From Zunongwangia mangrovi (GTDB taxonomy: Bacteria > Bacteroidota > Bacteroidia > Flavobacteriales > Flavobacteriaceae): a stretch of DNA of 64,000 nt. The first letter of the stretch is position 1; the number at the start of each line of letters is the position of its first letter. The position numbers and the translations under genes are program-made. This document shows positions 43,860-53,267 of the stretch, one piece after another. The stretch covers positions 558,001 to 622,000 of the forward strand of contig NZ_FOKV01000001.1 in NCBI RefSeq assembly GCF_900112105.1. Reading direction: 5' to 3'. The notes under the pieces were generated by a model. That model was not told where the DNA came from and ran no database searches. It worked only from the letters and a program-made list of their open reading frames with translations.

Positions 43860-45326
43860 TTGCAGGAAACCCAGAGCCTGTTGAGTACTTTAAAGCGATT
43901 TTTTCAGGATACCATTATTTATGGCGTTGCTACTGTAGTACCGCGGTTGCTAAATTTTATTTTAGTGCCGTTACATACCGATGCGCTGGGAACAAAAGAC
44001 TATTCAGTAAACACGACATTCTACATTTGGGCAGCATTTTTTAATGTACTGCTTACTTATGGGATGGAGACTTCGTTCTTTAGGTTTTTTAGCAGAGCAG
44101 AGGATAAAAAAAAGGTTTTTTCTACCTCTTTTATAGCTTTAACGACCACGACCTTGCTGTTTTTTGCTTTGGGAATGATATTTCAGGATGCTTTTATAAG
44201 ATTGGTAGATCTGGATCCGTTTTTTTTCAATATCCTTTTTTCGGTCTTAATTTTAGATACGCTGGTGGTTGTGCCATTTGCTTATCTTAGGGCAACCAAT
44301 AGGCCCATACGATTTGCATCTATTAAGCTTTTAAACGTTTTTGTCGTTTTTGCCATTAATATTTATTTTATTTGGTTGGTGCCTAAATTTCCTGAAGTCG
44401 CACCACAATATGTATTAGATCACTATACTCAAAAGGACATTTTAAGCTATATCTTTCTGGCTAATTTGGCTGCTAGCGGAATTACATTTTTGATCTTACT
44501 GCCATACTTTTTTAAGACTAAAATTCAGTTTAGTTTCTCGCTGTTAAAGCAAATGTGGAAATACGGCTGGCCTATCATGCTGGCGGGATTGTCTTTTATT
44601 ATCAATGAAAATCTTGATAAGCTCTTATTAAAGGATATTCTTTCCGAAGAAATTATGGGAGCTTATTCTGGCTGCTATAAACTGGCGGTTTTTATGATGA
44701 TCTTTATCCAGGCCTTTAAAATGGGAGCAGAACCATTTTTCTTTAATCATGCTAAAGAGAAAAATGCTAAAGGTACTTACGCAAGGATATTAGATTACTT
44801 TGTGATTTCAGGAGGATTGATTTTGCTCGTTTTGGTTTGTTTTATCGATATTTTTAAGAGGTATTTAATTCCTAACCAGGATTACTGGATAGCGATGTCC
44901 ATAGTTCCTGTGATTTTACTGGCCAACTTGTTTTTAGGGATCTATCACAATCTTTCTGTTTGGTATAAGCTAACTGATAGAACCAGAATGGGAATGTATA
45001 TTTCACTTTTTGGAGCTTTAGTCACCGTTGTTTTAAACATCACGCTAATTAGCAAATTTGGATTTATGGTGGCCGCCTGGGCAACATTGGCCGCTTATGG
45101 TAGTATGATGCTTATCTCTTATTTCTTCGGAAGAAAATACTACCGCGTACCTTATAACGTTAAGAAAATAGGATTTTATTTACTGCTTTCGGTTGCACTT
45201 TCTGCCGTAAGTTTTATATACTTCAGGCAAAATTATATAGTTGCCGCATTATTTGTTCTCTTATTTGTGGGAATTACGTATTTTAAAGAACAAGAAGACA
45301 TAAAGAAAATTTTAAAACGATCATGA
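43860..45326 (+). CDS. Polysaccharide flippase-like (Wzx/MATE superfamily) protein
   Basis: 488 residues with about 12-14 transmembrane helices. The start [22 protein letters not shown] is typical of Wzx-like O-antigen/exopolysaccharide flippases, and internal symmetry of hydrophobic segments is visible. It would move lipid-linked glycans across the inner membrane. Translation starts at TTG 43860. It overlaps dut by 4 bp, an unusual flippase-dut pairing but one that gives tight co-transcription. Confidence 0.84.
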   Translation: MQETQSLLSTLKRFFQDTIIYGVATVVPRLLNFILVPLHTDALGTKDYSVNTTFYIWAAFFNVLLTYGMETSFFRFFSRAEDKKKVFSTSFIALTTTTLLFFALGMIFQDAFIRLVDLDPFFFNILFSVLILDTLVVVPFAYLRATNRPIRFASIKLLNVFVVFAINIYFIWLVPKFPEVAPQYVLDHYTQKDILSYIFLANLAASGITFLILLPYFFKTKIQFSFSLLKQMWKYGWPIMLAGLSFIINENLDKLLLKDILSEEIMGAYSGCYKLAVFMMIFIQAFKMGAEPFFFNHAKEKNAKGTYARILDYFVISGGLILLVLVCFIDIFKRYLIPNQDYWIAMSIVPVILLANLFLGIYHNLSVWYKLTDRTRMGMYISLFGALVTVVLNITLISKFGFMVAAWATLAAYGSMMLISYFFGRKYYRVPYNVKKIGFYLLLSVALSAVSFIYFRQNYIVAALFVLLFVGITYFKEQEDIKKILKRS

Positions 45327-45757
45327 CGATTAAAATCATCAACAAAAGTTCACACGATTTACCAAGTTATGCTACAGAAGCTTCCGCAGGAATGGATCTT
45401 AGAGCTCAACTGGCCGAGCCAATTACTCTAAAACCTTTAGAAAGAGCGATCGTAAAAACAGGATTGTTTATAGAACTTCCCGTAGGTTACGAAGCACAGG
45501 TGCGACCAAGAAGTGGCCTGGCAGCAAAAAAAGGAATCACCGTTTTAAATGCACCAGGAACAATCGATGCCGATTATCGCGGTGAGATTGGTGTAATTTT
45601 GGTGAATTTATCGAACGAAGATTTTACGATCGAAAATGGAGAACGTGTTGCGCAACTTGTGATCGCTAAGCACGAGCATATTAATTGGGAAGAAGTTGAA
45701 GTACTTGCAGATAGCGTACGCGGAGCTGGCGGGTTTGGCAGTACGGGAACAAAGTAA
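45323..45757 (+). CDS. dut: dUTP diphosphatase
   Basis: 144 residues. It hydrolyses dUTP to dUMP, keeping uracil out of DNA. Motifs in order are [42 protein letters not shown] and [10 protein letters not shown], all five intact. It forms a homotrimer. The start ATG overlaps the flippase stop by 4 bp. Confidence 0.98.
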   Translation: MTIKIINKSSHDLPSYATEASAGMDLRAQLAEPITLKPLERAIVKTGLFIELPVGYEAQVRPRSGLAAKKGITVLNAPGTIDADYRGEIGVILVNLSNEDFTIENGERVAQLVIAKHEHINWEEVEVLADSVRGAGGFGSTGTK

Positions 45758-45803
45758 TTTCAGGTTTTTCTAAAATTTATTCTAGAATCAAACAAACAAA
45801 GAG

Positions 45804-46814
45804 ATGAAGATTATTGTACCCATGGCGGGAAGAGGTTCACGCCTTAGGCCACATACCCTTACAACACCAAAACCTTTAATTCCTATCGCTGGTAAACCAA
45901 TTGTGCATCGATTGGTACAGGATATTGCCAAGGTTTTAAATGAAAAGATCGACGAGGTAGCTTTTGTGATCGGTGAAGATTTTGGAGAAAAAGTGGAAAC
46001 CGATCTAAAGAATATTGCTGAAAGTTTAGGAGCTAAAGGAAGTATCTATTACCAGGATAAACCTTTGGGAACCGGTCACGCAATTATGTGTGCCAAGGAT
46101 TCTTTAAAAGGTCCGGCCGTGATCGCCTATGCCGATACTTTGTTTAAAGCCGATTTTACTTTAGATAAAGATGCTGATAGTGTAATTTGGGTGAAGCAGG
46201 TAGAAAACCCGTCTGCTTACGGTGTGGTAAAGCTTAACGAGAATAGAGAAATTACCGAGCTTGTTGAAAAACCTACTGAGTTTGTTTCAGATCTTGCCGT
46301 AATCGGGATCTATTATTTTAAAGATGTTGCCATCCTAAAAGACGAACTTCAGAAAGTTTTGGATAACAATATAGTTCATGGTGGCGAATATCAGATTAAT
46401 GACGGAATTAAAGCCATGCAGGCAAGCGGACTCAAATTTGTGCCGGGAAAAGTGGACGAATGGATGGACTGCGGAAATAAAAATGTAACTGTAGAAACTA
46501 ATGGTCGTATGCTTAAATTCTTACATCAGGATGGTGAAAAGCTAATCGCGGATAATGTAAAAATAAAAGATTCTGAAATTACCGAACCTTGTTTTATTGG
46601 TGAAAATGTAGAGTTGATCAATGCTAAAATTGGTCCTAATGTTTCTATTGGAGCCGGTACAAAAATTGAAAATACTACGATAAAAAATAGTCTAATTCAA
46701 ACTTTTGCTGAAGTGAAAAATGCAAAACTGAATAACGCAATGATCGGTAATTTTGCTAAATTCAATGGTGAGTTTACCGAGATTAGTATCGGTGATTATT
46801 CAGTATTGGAATAG
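45804..46814 (+). CDS. Sugar-nucleotide nucleotidyltransferase with left-handed beta-helix tail
   Basis: 336 residues. The signature MKIIVPMAGRGSRLRPHTLTTPKPLIPIAGKP is the NTP-binding motif of nucleotidylyltransferases (residues 1-32, shown here by its ends: MKIIVPMAGRG to PIAGKP). The catalytic region includes GTGHAIM and a YADTLFK aspartate. A hexapeptide-repeat beta-helix follows (about 245-330, GENVELINAKIGPN). It activates a sugar-1-phosphate for glycan synthesis; which sugar is not clear. It is in the dut run and precedes the TPR gene. Confidence 0.85.
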   Translation: MKIIVPMAGRGSRLRPHTLTTPKPLIPIAGKPIVHRLVQDIAKVLNEKIDEVAFVIGEDFGEKVETDLKNIAESLGAKGSIYYQDKPLGTGHAIMCAKDSLKGPAVIAYADTLFKADFTLDKDADSVIWVKQVENPSAYGVVKLNENREITELVEKPTEFVSDLAVIGIYYFKDVAILKDELQKVLDNNIVHGGEYQINDGIKAMQASGLKFVPGKVDEWMDCGNKNVTVETNGRMLKFLHQDGEKLIADNVKIKDSEITEPCFIGENVELINAKIGPNVSIGAGTKIENTTIKNSLIQTFAEVKNAKLNNAMIGNFAKFNGEFTEISIGDYSVLE

Positions 46815-46840
46815 TTATTGAACCCCAAACCCCAAAAACT

Positions 46841-48223
46841 TTGCTGAAACATAACTTAATATTGGCCTTTTTTGGATACCTTTTTTTGGTGCCGGGAAAG
46901 GCCTTTGCTATAATTCAGCAACCCGAGGATAAAAATGCCACCGTAAATAGCGACCTTGGTAAAGTAAATGATGCATTTCAGGAATATTTTTTTGAAGCTT
47001 TAAAGCAGCGTGGGATAGAAAACTACAGGAAATCCAACGAAGCACTTCAAAAATGCCTTTCTATAGATGATAGTAAAGCCGTAATTTATTACGAAATGGC
47101 TAAAAACTTCTATTCTCTGGAAGAATTTGAAAAAGCTCAGCCAAATTTTCAAAAAGCTCTCGATCGTAAACCCAAAGACGAAAATATTCTAAGAGATTTT
47201 TATGAGAACGAAATTGCTTCAATAGATTACGAAAGCGCCATAAAACTCCTTCAGAAATTAATAAAGATCGACAATAAATACCGCGAAGATCTTGCAGATC
47301 TTTATATTCTAAGCGATCGTTATGATAATGCTTTATCACTAATTGATAGCCTGGATAACCAATATGGTAAAAACGAGTATCGCACGCGATTAAGACGCCA
47401 GATCTATGCTCGTACAAACAATACAGATGCCCAAATTGCAAGTTTAGAAACAGCTATCGAAGATAATCCTGAAGAGGAGCAAAACTATTTAAACCTTATC
47501 TATGTATATAGCGACGAGGGTAGGGAAGAGGAAGCTTTTGAAACTGCGCAGGAACTTTTAGAATATAGCCCGGGGTCTAGTTTAGCCCATTTGGCATTGT
47601 ACAAATTCTATTTAAATAAAGATCAGCCAGAGCAGGCGATGCAATCTATGCAAATGGTCTTTAAGAGCGAAGAGATCGATGCAGCCTCAAAATATAAGGT
47701 TTTGAACGATTTTTTATTATTTGTAAACCAAAATCCAGAGTGGGAAGGCGAGCTTATGGAGGTAAGTCAAATGCTTTCTAAACTTGAAAACGAGCCGTCA
47801 TTATATCGAAAATTAGGCGAATATTATCTAAAATCAGATAATAAAGCAGATGCGCTTCGTTATTTTGAAATGGGACTAAAGGAAGATCCTGCCAATTTCG
47901 AAATGATTAAGAATACATTGATCCTAAGAATCGATATGGAGCGTTTTGAAGGCGCCAGTGAATTAGCTGCTGAAGCTAAAGATATCTTCCCGGCGCAACC
48001 CATTTTTTATCTTTTAAATGGTGTTGCCTTAAATAAACTTAAAAATTATTCTGAAGCGGTCGAAATTCTTACTTTTGGATTAGATTTTTTAATAGAGAAT
48101 CCGCGAATGGAAGCCGATTTTTATCAGCAGATCGCTGTGTCTTACGCAGGGATGGAGGATAAAGAACGCGCGAATGAGTATAAGGCGAAAGCCATAAAAA
48201 TTTTAAAAGAAGCTACTAAATGA
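46841..48223 (+). CDS. Secreted TPR-repeat protein
   Basis: 460 residues starting at TTG 46841. A signal peptide (to about residue 24, PGKAFA) is followed by a full solenoid of TPR helices (YYEMAKNFYSLEEFEKAQPNF; SLAHLALYKFYLNKDQPEQAM). It should act in the periplasm as a scaffold. Its stop overlaps the next start (ATGA), and the operon with DUF4292 and EnvC-like genes suggests a role in envelope assembly or division. Confidence 0.8.
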   Translation: MLKHNLILAFFGYLFLVPGKAFAIIQQPEDKNATVNSDLGKVNDAFQEYFFEALKQRGIENYRKSNEALQKCLSIDDSKAVIYYEMAKNFYSLEEFEKAQPNFQKALDRKPKDENILRDFYENEIASIDYESAIKLLQKLIKIDNKYREDLADLYILSDRYDNALSLIDSLDNQYGKNEYRTRLRRQIYARTNNTDAQIASLETAIEDNPEEEQNYLNLIYVYSDEGREEEAFETAQELLEYSPGSSLAHLALYKFYLNKDQPEQAMQSMQMVFKSEEIDAASKYKVLNDFLLFVNQNPEWEGELMEVSQMLSKLENEPSLYRKLGEYYLKSDNKADALRYFEMGLKEDPANFEMIKNTLILRIDMERFEGASELAAEAKDIFPAQPIFYLLNGVALNKLKNYSEAVEILTFGLDFLIENPRMEADFYQQIAVSYAGMEDKERANEYKAKAIKILKEATK

Positions 48224-48990
48224 TCAAAAGAATATTAGCGGTTGTTTTACTAACCTTAAGTATTGCCGCCTGCGGAACCAAAAAGGCAGCGACCGGTTTC
48301 GAAGAAAGTAACGCTAAAGCAGCCGGTGTGATTAAAAATCATTACGATAATGCCACGCAGTTTAACACATTATCGGGAAAACTAAGAGCAACTTATCAAG
48401 ATGCCGATAAAACGCAATCTGTAAATCTTAGCTTTAGAATGGAAAAAGATAAAGCTATTTGGATGAGTGCGAGTATTCTTGGTTTTCCGATGGCTAAAGT
48501 TTATATCACTCCGCAAAAAGTGAGCTATTATGAAAAAGTAGGAAAAACTTATTTTGACGGTGATTTTAGTTTAGTGAGTGAATGGTTAGGCACACCTTTA
48601 GATTTCGAAAAACTTCAGAATTTATTACTAGGCCAGGCAATTTACGATCTTAGAACAGATGCGTACACATTAAGTGAATCTGCCAGAGGCTTTCAGTTAC
48701 TTCCGAAGAAAAATTCAGACGTAAAAAAAATGTTTATGCTGGATGCTGAAACTTACAAGGCAAAAGCACAGCAACTGGCACAAGAATCTGAAAATCGAAG
48801 TGTAACGGTAACTTACGAGGATTATCAAAATATTTCAGGTAAACTAATCCCAGAAACAATTACGATCATCGCCAACGAGGGTGGTGAAAGTACCAATATC
48901 ACTTTGCAGTATAGAAATATAGAGTTTGATGAAGAGGTAAGTTTTCCATTTAGAATTCCTTCTGGTTACGACGAAATTTCTGTAGAATGA
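48220..48990 (+). CDS. DUF4292 family lipoprotein (LolB/LppX-like)
   Basis: 256 residues with lipobox (LSIAAC). The body has the alternating strand pattern of the LolB/LppX lipid-binding fold, including NTLSGKLRATYQDADKTQSVNL and WMSASILGFPMAKVYITP. DUF4292 members may carry or insert lipoproteins. Bacteroidetes lack a clear LolB, so this is a plausible functional relative, not a demonstrated one. It overlaps both neighbours by 4 bp. Confidence 0.8.
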   Translation: MIKRILAVVLLTLSIAACGTKKAATGFEESNAKAAGVIKNHYDNATQFNTLSGKLRATYQDADKTQSVNLSFRMEKDKAIWMSASILGFPMAKVYITPQKVSYYEKVGKTYFDGDFSLVSEWLGTPLDFEKLQNLLLGQAIYDLRTDAYTLSESARGFQLLPKKNSDVKKMFMLDAETYKAKAQQLAQESENRSVTVTYEDYQNISGKLIPETITIIANEGGESTNITLQYRNIEFDEEVSFPFRIPSGYDEISVE

Positions 48991-50204
48991 AATTAGGCTT
49001 TTTTAAATACCTTTTTTTGATCGCTACTTTTTTTGTGGTGACTAATTCATTTGCTCAAAACACGCGTGAGGCTTTAGAGAAAAGGCGAATTGAACTTCGC
49101 AATGAAATTCGCCGAATTTCAGAATTAAGAAGCAGCAACAAAAAGAAAGAAAAGTCGATTTTAAATGAAGTTCAAGATTTAAATCAACAAATAAAAAGTA
49201 CAGAGAATTTAATAAAAGTTACAAACAGACAGGCGAATCTTCTTACCAAAGAGATGAACGAAAATGAGGCGAAGATCGCCAGGTTTAGAAAAGAATTGGA
49301 AGAGCTTAAAGAAGATTATGCGGTAATGATCAAAAAATCATATCGTAGTAAATCACAACAAAGTCGAATTATGTTCTTACTTTCTTCAGAAAGCTTTTTA
49401 CAAGCCTATAAACGGCTTCAATATTTAAAACAATATACAGATTACCCTAAAGAGCAGGGCGAGCAAATAAAGAAGCGTACGATAGATCTACAGCGTTTAA
49501 ATAAGCGACTTGCCAATCAAAAAGAAGAAAAAGATAAATTAATTGCTGAAAATAGAGCGACTAGAGCCAGACTGGAAGAAAATAAGAAGTCGCAGCAGGA
49601 ATTAATGAAAACAATTACGGCAAAAGAAGGACAATTTGCTTCTCAAATTAGAAAAACACAACAGGAAATTGATGAAATAGAGCGTAAAATTGATGCAATG
49701 ATCAAAGCATCGATCGCTGAAGCCAATAAAGAATCGGGTTCTACCAAGCGCGATGTTTTCGAACTTACGCCAGAAGCTAAAGCCTTAGCCAAAGATTTTG
49801 CCAGTAATAAGGGCAAATTGCCCTGGCCGGTAGCAACGGGAACAATAAGCATGAAATTTGGTAAGCAACCACACCCGATTGTACGAAATATCACGATAAA
49901 CAACAGTGGTGTAAATATCGATACCGATAAAGGAGGTAAAGCCAGAGCAGTTTTTGAGGGAACCGTTAGTGAAGTTCAGATCTTAAAAGGAGCAAATAAA
50001 GCGGTGATGTTAAGACATGGTGATTATATCACGATTTACGATAACCTGGAAGACGTGTATGTACGTAAAGGTGATTATGTAAGTACAGGGCAGGACCTGG
50101 GCGTGATCGCTACAAGTAAAAGCTCAGGTAAGACAACATTACATTTTCTTATCTTTCAAAATACTAAAAAGTATAATCCAGAAAGTTGGATCTTAAGACG
50201 TTAG
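48987..50204 (+). CDS. EnvC-like murein hydrolase activator (degenerate M23)
   Basis: 405 residues: signal peptide (1-24, ending SFAQ), a long coiled coil (about 25-240, ALEKRRIELRNEIRRISELR) and a C-terminal LytM domain (about 280-405). Catalytic zinc residues are replaced: the H-x3-D site reads NSGVNID and the HxH site reads TLHF. As in E. coli EnvC, it is expected to activate amidases rather than cut peptidoglycan itself. It ends the TPR-DUF4292-EnvC operon. Confidence 0.88.
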   Translation: MKLGFFKYLFLIATFFVVTNSFAQNTREALEKRRIELRNEIRRISELRSSNKKKEKSILNEVQDLNQQIKSTENLIKVTNRQANLLTKEMNENEAKIARFRKELEELKEDYAVMIKKSYRSKSQQSRIMFLLSSESFLQAYKRLQYLKQYTDYPKEQGEQIKKRTIDLQRLNKRLANQKEEKDKLIAENRATRARLEENKKSQQELMKTITAKEGQFASQIRKTQQEIDEIERKIDAMIKASIAEANKESGSTKRDVFELTPEAKALAKDFASNKGKLPWPVATGTISMKFGKQPHPIVRNITINNSGVNIDTDKGGKARAVFEGTVSEVQILKGANKAVMLRHGDYITIYDNLEDVYVRKGDYVSTGQDLGVIATSKSSGKTTLHFLIFQNTKKYNPESWILRR

Positions 50205-50214
50205 ATAATTCTTA

Positions 50215-50242
50215 ACGCAACCTTTTTTGTATTTTGCATCTA
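50215..50242 (+). promoter_or_regulatory. ECF-type promoter upstream of the lipoprotein gene at 50262
   Basis: ACGCAACC (50215-50222), 16 bp, then TCTA (50239-50242). The same ACGCAACCTTT 11-mer heads the three lipoprotein genes at 58.4-60.2 kb. The layout matches ECF sigma promoters (-35 GxAAC, about 16-bp spacer, -10 TCTA). It starts 10 bp after the EnvC-like stop and ends 19 nt before the ATG. Confidence 0.75.
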
Positions 50243-50261
50243 GTAGATGTAACTAATCAAT

Positions 50262-50954
50262 ATGAAAGTAATATACTTTGCGACTATTGTCGTGCTATTT
50301 CTGTGTTTTTCTGCTTGCCACAAAGACGATGTTCTGGTCACCGAAGATAAAAGAATGGCTGTTTTTGCCACGCTTTTAGATTCTAATAATGTCGCTTTAC
50401 AAGATCTTGCAGTAAATGTAACCACTAAGGTTGGTGAAGAAAATAATGTTTTAGGAGCTTCTCATAGTAAAGCGCTTGGTAAGGTAGACTTTGTTTCTTT
50501 AGTAGCTTATAACCGTGGGATAGTTGTTAATTTTAATCCGCTTTCTTCAGGTGATCATAATCCAAATTTTATGTCTCTAAGTTATGTGGATCCAAGAGAG
50601 TTTATGGATAGGGAAGAAAGTGTAAACCTGGATCTGGTGAAGCTTAATCCCATTCAGGATGTAGATATTAGCATAGATAGATTACCTGAAACCGATAGTG
50701 TAGAATTCCGAATACAGTATTACAATACCACACAGTTTATAAGTTTGGATGAAGAAAACAATCCTATAGGAAAATATCAAAATACATCAAATACTTACGA
50801 AAGATTGGATGAAGAAACAGCCTCTTTTCAAAATTCATATCGTTTGCCTGTTGGATCACCTATTAAGATCTTATATACGGTAAACGATGAAGCTGAAAAA
50901 GACACAACAATTACTGTAAATTCAGCAAATAGCATTATTGATTTAGAATTTTAA
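50262..50954 (+). CDS. Lipoprotein under the ECF-type promoter
   Basis: 230 residues with a lipobox (CFSAC). The body is beta-rich with an LDSNNVALQDLAVNVTTKV segment resembling an Ig-like/transthyretin-like fold. I recognise no domain. It is not a sequence homologue of the trio at 58-60 kb but shares its ECF promoter motif. The gene ahead is EnvC-like, and a barrel protein follows at 51004. Confidence 0.75.
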   Translation: MKVIYFATIVVLFLCFSACHKDDVLVTEDKRMAVFATLLDSNNVALQDLAVNVTTKVGEENNVLGASHSKALGKVDFVSLVAYNRGIVVNFNPLSSGDHNPNFMSLSYVDPREFMDREESVNLDLVKLNPIQDVDISIDRLPETDSVEFRIQYYNTTQFISLDEENNPIGKYQNTSNTYERLDEETASFQNSYRLPVGSPIKILYTVNDEAEKDTTITVNSANSIIDLEF

Positions 50955-51003
50955 ATTGAAAATTATATCCCGATTTTATCGATTTTCAGCATAAATTTTT
51001 CAG

Positions 51004-51642
51004 ATGAAGAAATTATTACTTTTAGTCTTTATATTGAGTATTTCTGTAGGAAATGCACAAACTGAAATTATTCCAGAACCACATAAAAACTGGTATGAGC
51101 CTGAAGATCCAGAAACTGTATTTTTTGGCTTATCTTTCTATTTTCCCAATGGTATTGGGGACTCAAGTTTAGGAAATGATTATTCATTTGATGCGGGAAT
51201 TCAGTTTGAAGTAAATGTTTTTATCACTCCGCAGTTTGTTGCCGGCGTTTATGGAAAATGGCATGAAGGCGAAGTGACCAATATTGAAAAAATTGGAAAT
51301 ATAAGTGATAGCAATTTTAGCGAGTATGGGCTTAGTCTAGGTTATTATCAGGCAATTAATCGACAATTTAATTACATGATCACTGCGGGTATAGGTGCTG
51401 TTACTTTAAATAATACGGTGCCTTTTTCTCCAGATTCTTTTCGAGAGAATGGTACCAGTTATAAAGTTACAGGAGAATTAGGTTATCGTTTTAATCAAAC
51501 CATAGCAATTTTCGCTAAAGTCTCTCCATATTATTTAAATCTTGATATCGAGAATGCTGCTTATGATTCATATTTAAATAAGCATTTTCTGGTAGATGTT
51601 GGTTTTGGATTACGGGTGCATTTACACAATCCAAATGGTTAA
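51004..51642 (+). CDS. Outer-membrane beta-barrel protein
   Basis: 212 residues: signal peptide (about 1-18, VGNA), then alternating aromatic strands (FFGLSFYFPNGIG; SEYGLSLGYYQAIN; ITAGIGAVTLNN; FLVDVGFGLRVHL) typical of an eight-stranded barrel of the OmpW/OprF-like porin type. No other motif is seen. It follows the 50262 lipoprotein by 49 bp and could share its transcript. Confidence 0.78.
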   Translation: MKKLLLLVFILSISVGNAQTEIIPEPHKNWYEPEDPETVFFGLSFYFPNGIGDSSLGNDYSFDAGIQFEVNVFITPQFVAGVYGKWHEGEVTNIEKIGNISDSNFSEYGLSLGYYQAINRQFNYMITAGIGAVTLNNTVPFSPDSFRENGTSYKVTGELGYRFNQTIAIFAKVSPYYLNLDIENAAYDSYLNKHFLVDVGFGLRVHLHNPNG

Positions 51643-51664
51643 TTTTCAATAAAAGGAAAGAGAA

Positions 51665-52177
51665 TTATTTAGTAAATAAAGCTTTAAGTTCGGTAGCATC
51701 GTCCGGTTGCATTTTTCCGGCAAGCACAAGGCTAAGTTGCTTTCTTCTCAAGGCTGCGGCAAAACGATCTTTTTCCAGATCTGTTTCTGGCTCTAATGGA
51801 GGAACAGGAACTGGCGCCCCGGTTTCGTCTACAGCTACAAAGGTGTAAATCGCTTCGTTTGCTTTACTTCTAAGACCACTTTCGCGATCTTCTACCCATA
51901 CATCTATAAAGATCTCCATAGACGATTTAAACGCGCGAGAAACAGCTGCTTCAACCGTTACAACACTTCCTAGCGGAATTGCTTTATTAAAGGCAACGTG
52001 ATTAACAGAGGCAGTAACTACGATACGTCGACTATGTCTTCTGGCAGCAATACTGGCAGCACGATCCATACGAGCTAACAATTCGCCTCCAAATAAATTA
52101 TTTAGGGGATTGGTCTCGCTTGGTAAAACAAGATCGGTTAATGTAGTTCTAGAATCTTTTGGGTACTTAGAATTCAT
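51665..52177 (-). CDS. Acyl-CoA thioesterase (hot-dog fold, YciA-like)
   Basis: 170 residues. Hot-dog motifs: LVLPSETNPLNNLFGGELLARMD (the N/D active region in the family), HVAFNKAIPLGSVV, and SRAFKSSMEIFIDVWVED. It hydrolyses fatty acyl-CoA to free acid. The ATG at 52177 is preferred over an in-frame TTG at 52186. A palindrome covers the region just before the start (52180-52196). Confidence 0.88.
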   Translation of the reverse strand: MNSKYPKDSRTTLTDLVLPSETNPLNNLFGGELLARMDRAASIAARRHSRRIVVTASVNHVAFNKAIPLGSVVTVEAAVSRAFKSSMEIFIDVWVEDRESGLRSKANEAIYTFVAVDETGAPVPVPPLEPETDLEKDRFAAALRRKQLSLVLAGKMQPDDATELKALFTK

Positions 52178-52179
52178 AT

Positions 52180-52196
52180 TTGCCAATTTTTGGCAA
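52180..52196 (-). promoter_or_regulatory. Palindrome at the thioesterase start
   Basis: TTGCCAA, 3-nt loop, TTGGCAA in front of the ATG at 52177. It could be an operator for a fatty-acid regulator or an mRNA hairpin covering the start. Confidence 0.35.
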
Positions 52197-52234
52197 TAAT
52201 AGTGAGCTTTTAGCTAAATATCACTAAAAAAAGA

Positions 52235-53170
52235 TTAAAGTTCCTGTACCAGTAGCCAGGCCGCTTTGTCTTCTCGCTTTAATCTATTTAAAGCATTTAC
52301 CGCATCACGCCTGGTTTTGTGGCTGGAAAATACTACTTGGTGAAGACCATATTTGTTGGCACCTATTAGTCGGGCTTTGTAACCTTCCTTCTTAAGTTCT
52401 TCTACTTTTTTCTCGGCATTTTCTTCCACTCTAAACGCACCTGCAACAAGGTGAAAATTACCAGATTGTTTTTCTACGTTAAAAGTAATGGCCGGTAGCG
52501 GATTATCGATCACAAAAGTAGCTTCCTGAATTTGTTGTTGTAACTGGTTTTCAGCTTCCTGTTGTTCAGCAATATTATGTTCAGCAACCTGATTGCTATA
52601 AATATTTAAACCAGCAACACCAGATAAACCAATAGCAAGAATTCCTACTGCAGCATATTTAAGGAATGCGGCTTTGCGACTTCTACGTTCAGGAGTGAAA
52701 TGAATTGGCGCTTTTTCTTCTATTTTCTGAACCTGAGATTTGTAAACTTCACGCTGAATTTTTGCTGAATGAACCACATCAAGTCCAAAAGAATCAGCCA
52801 GGTAATTCACTTTGTTGAATGGCTCGAATTGAAGCGTATAATCTTCAGAAACAGTAAATTCACCAACATTAGCGATTTCAGCTTTATCATTTTCTTTTAA
52901 AGAATTTTCCAGCTGATGTACAAAATCGGCGATCTTATTTAATGCAGTAGTGTAGTTTATACTTTCAGCATCTGCGATGTAATTGGCTAACAATCCGTCG
53001 TTTTTAACTAATTGACGGTTAAAAGATACAGTCTTTTTTGGGGGGTAAAGATTATTGGTTTCTGCATCGATAAAAGCAGATTCTCTTTGAGATAGAAATG
53101 CACCAAATCCCGGTACGATAACGCATTCGTAGCGGTAAAGTAAATCCTGTATGTAGTTAGCTATTTTCAT
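52235..53170 (-). CDS. HU-like domain, transmembrane helix and SPOR domain protein
   Basis: 311 residues. The N-terminal region (about 1-130) resembles the HU/IHF-like CCDC81-type domain of Bacteroidetes, beginning MKIANYIQDLLYRYECVIVP. One transmembrane helix follows (170-190, KYAAVGILAIGLSGVAGLNIY), then a Gln/Glu-rich linker and a C-terminal SPOR domain (237-310, GNFHLVAGAFRVEENAEKKV). SPOR binds denuded septal glycan, and the HU-like part may touch DNA or protein in the cytoplasm. It may link nucleoid to division site. Confidence 0.85.
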   Translation of the reverse strand: MKIANYIQDLLYRYECVIVPGFGAFLSQRESAFIDAETNNLYPPKKTVSFNRQLVKNDGLLANYIADAESINYTTALNKIADFVHQLENSLKENDKAEIANVGEFTVSEDYTLQFEPFNKVNYLADSFGLDVVHSAKIQREVYKSQVQKIEEKAPIHFTPERRSRKAAFLKYAAVGILAIGLSGVAGLNIYSNQVAEHNIAEQQEAENQLQQQIQEATFVIDNPLPAITFNVEKQSGNFHLVAGAFRVEENAEKKVEELKKEGYKARLIGANKYGLHQVVFSSHKTRRDAVNALNRLKREDKAAWLLVQEL

Positions 53171-53175
53171 AATTG

Positions 53176-53183
53176 CAAAAATA
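53176..53183 (-). promoter_or_regulatory. Promoter -7 element for the HU-SPOR gene, nearly leaderless
   Basis: The minus strand reads TATTTTTG, ending 5 nt before the ATG at 53170, so the leader is at most a few bases. Confidence 0.5.
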
Positions 53184-53267
53184 AGACGAATGTGAAGTAT
53201 ATAAAAATAGCGAAATAATTTTTATTAACAAATCTTTTTTTGCGTAATTTTAGTCGAAAGCGGTGGA

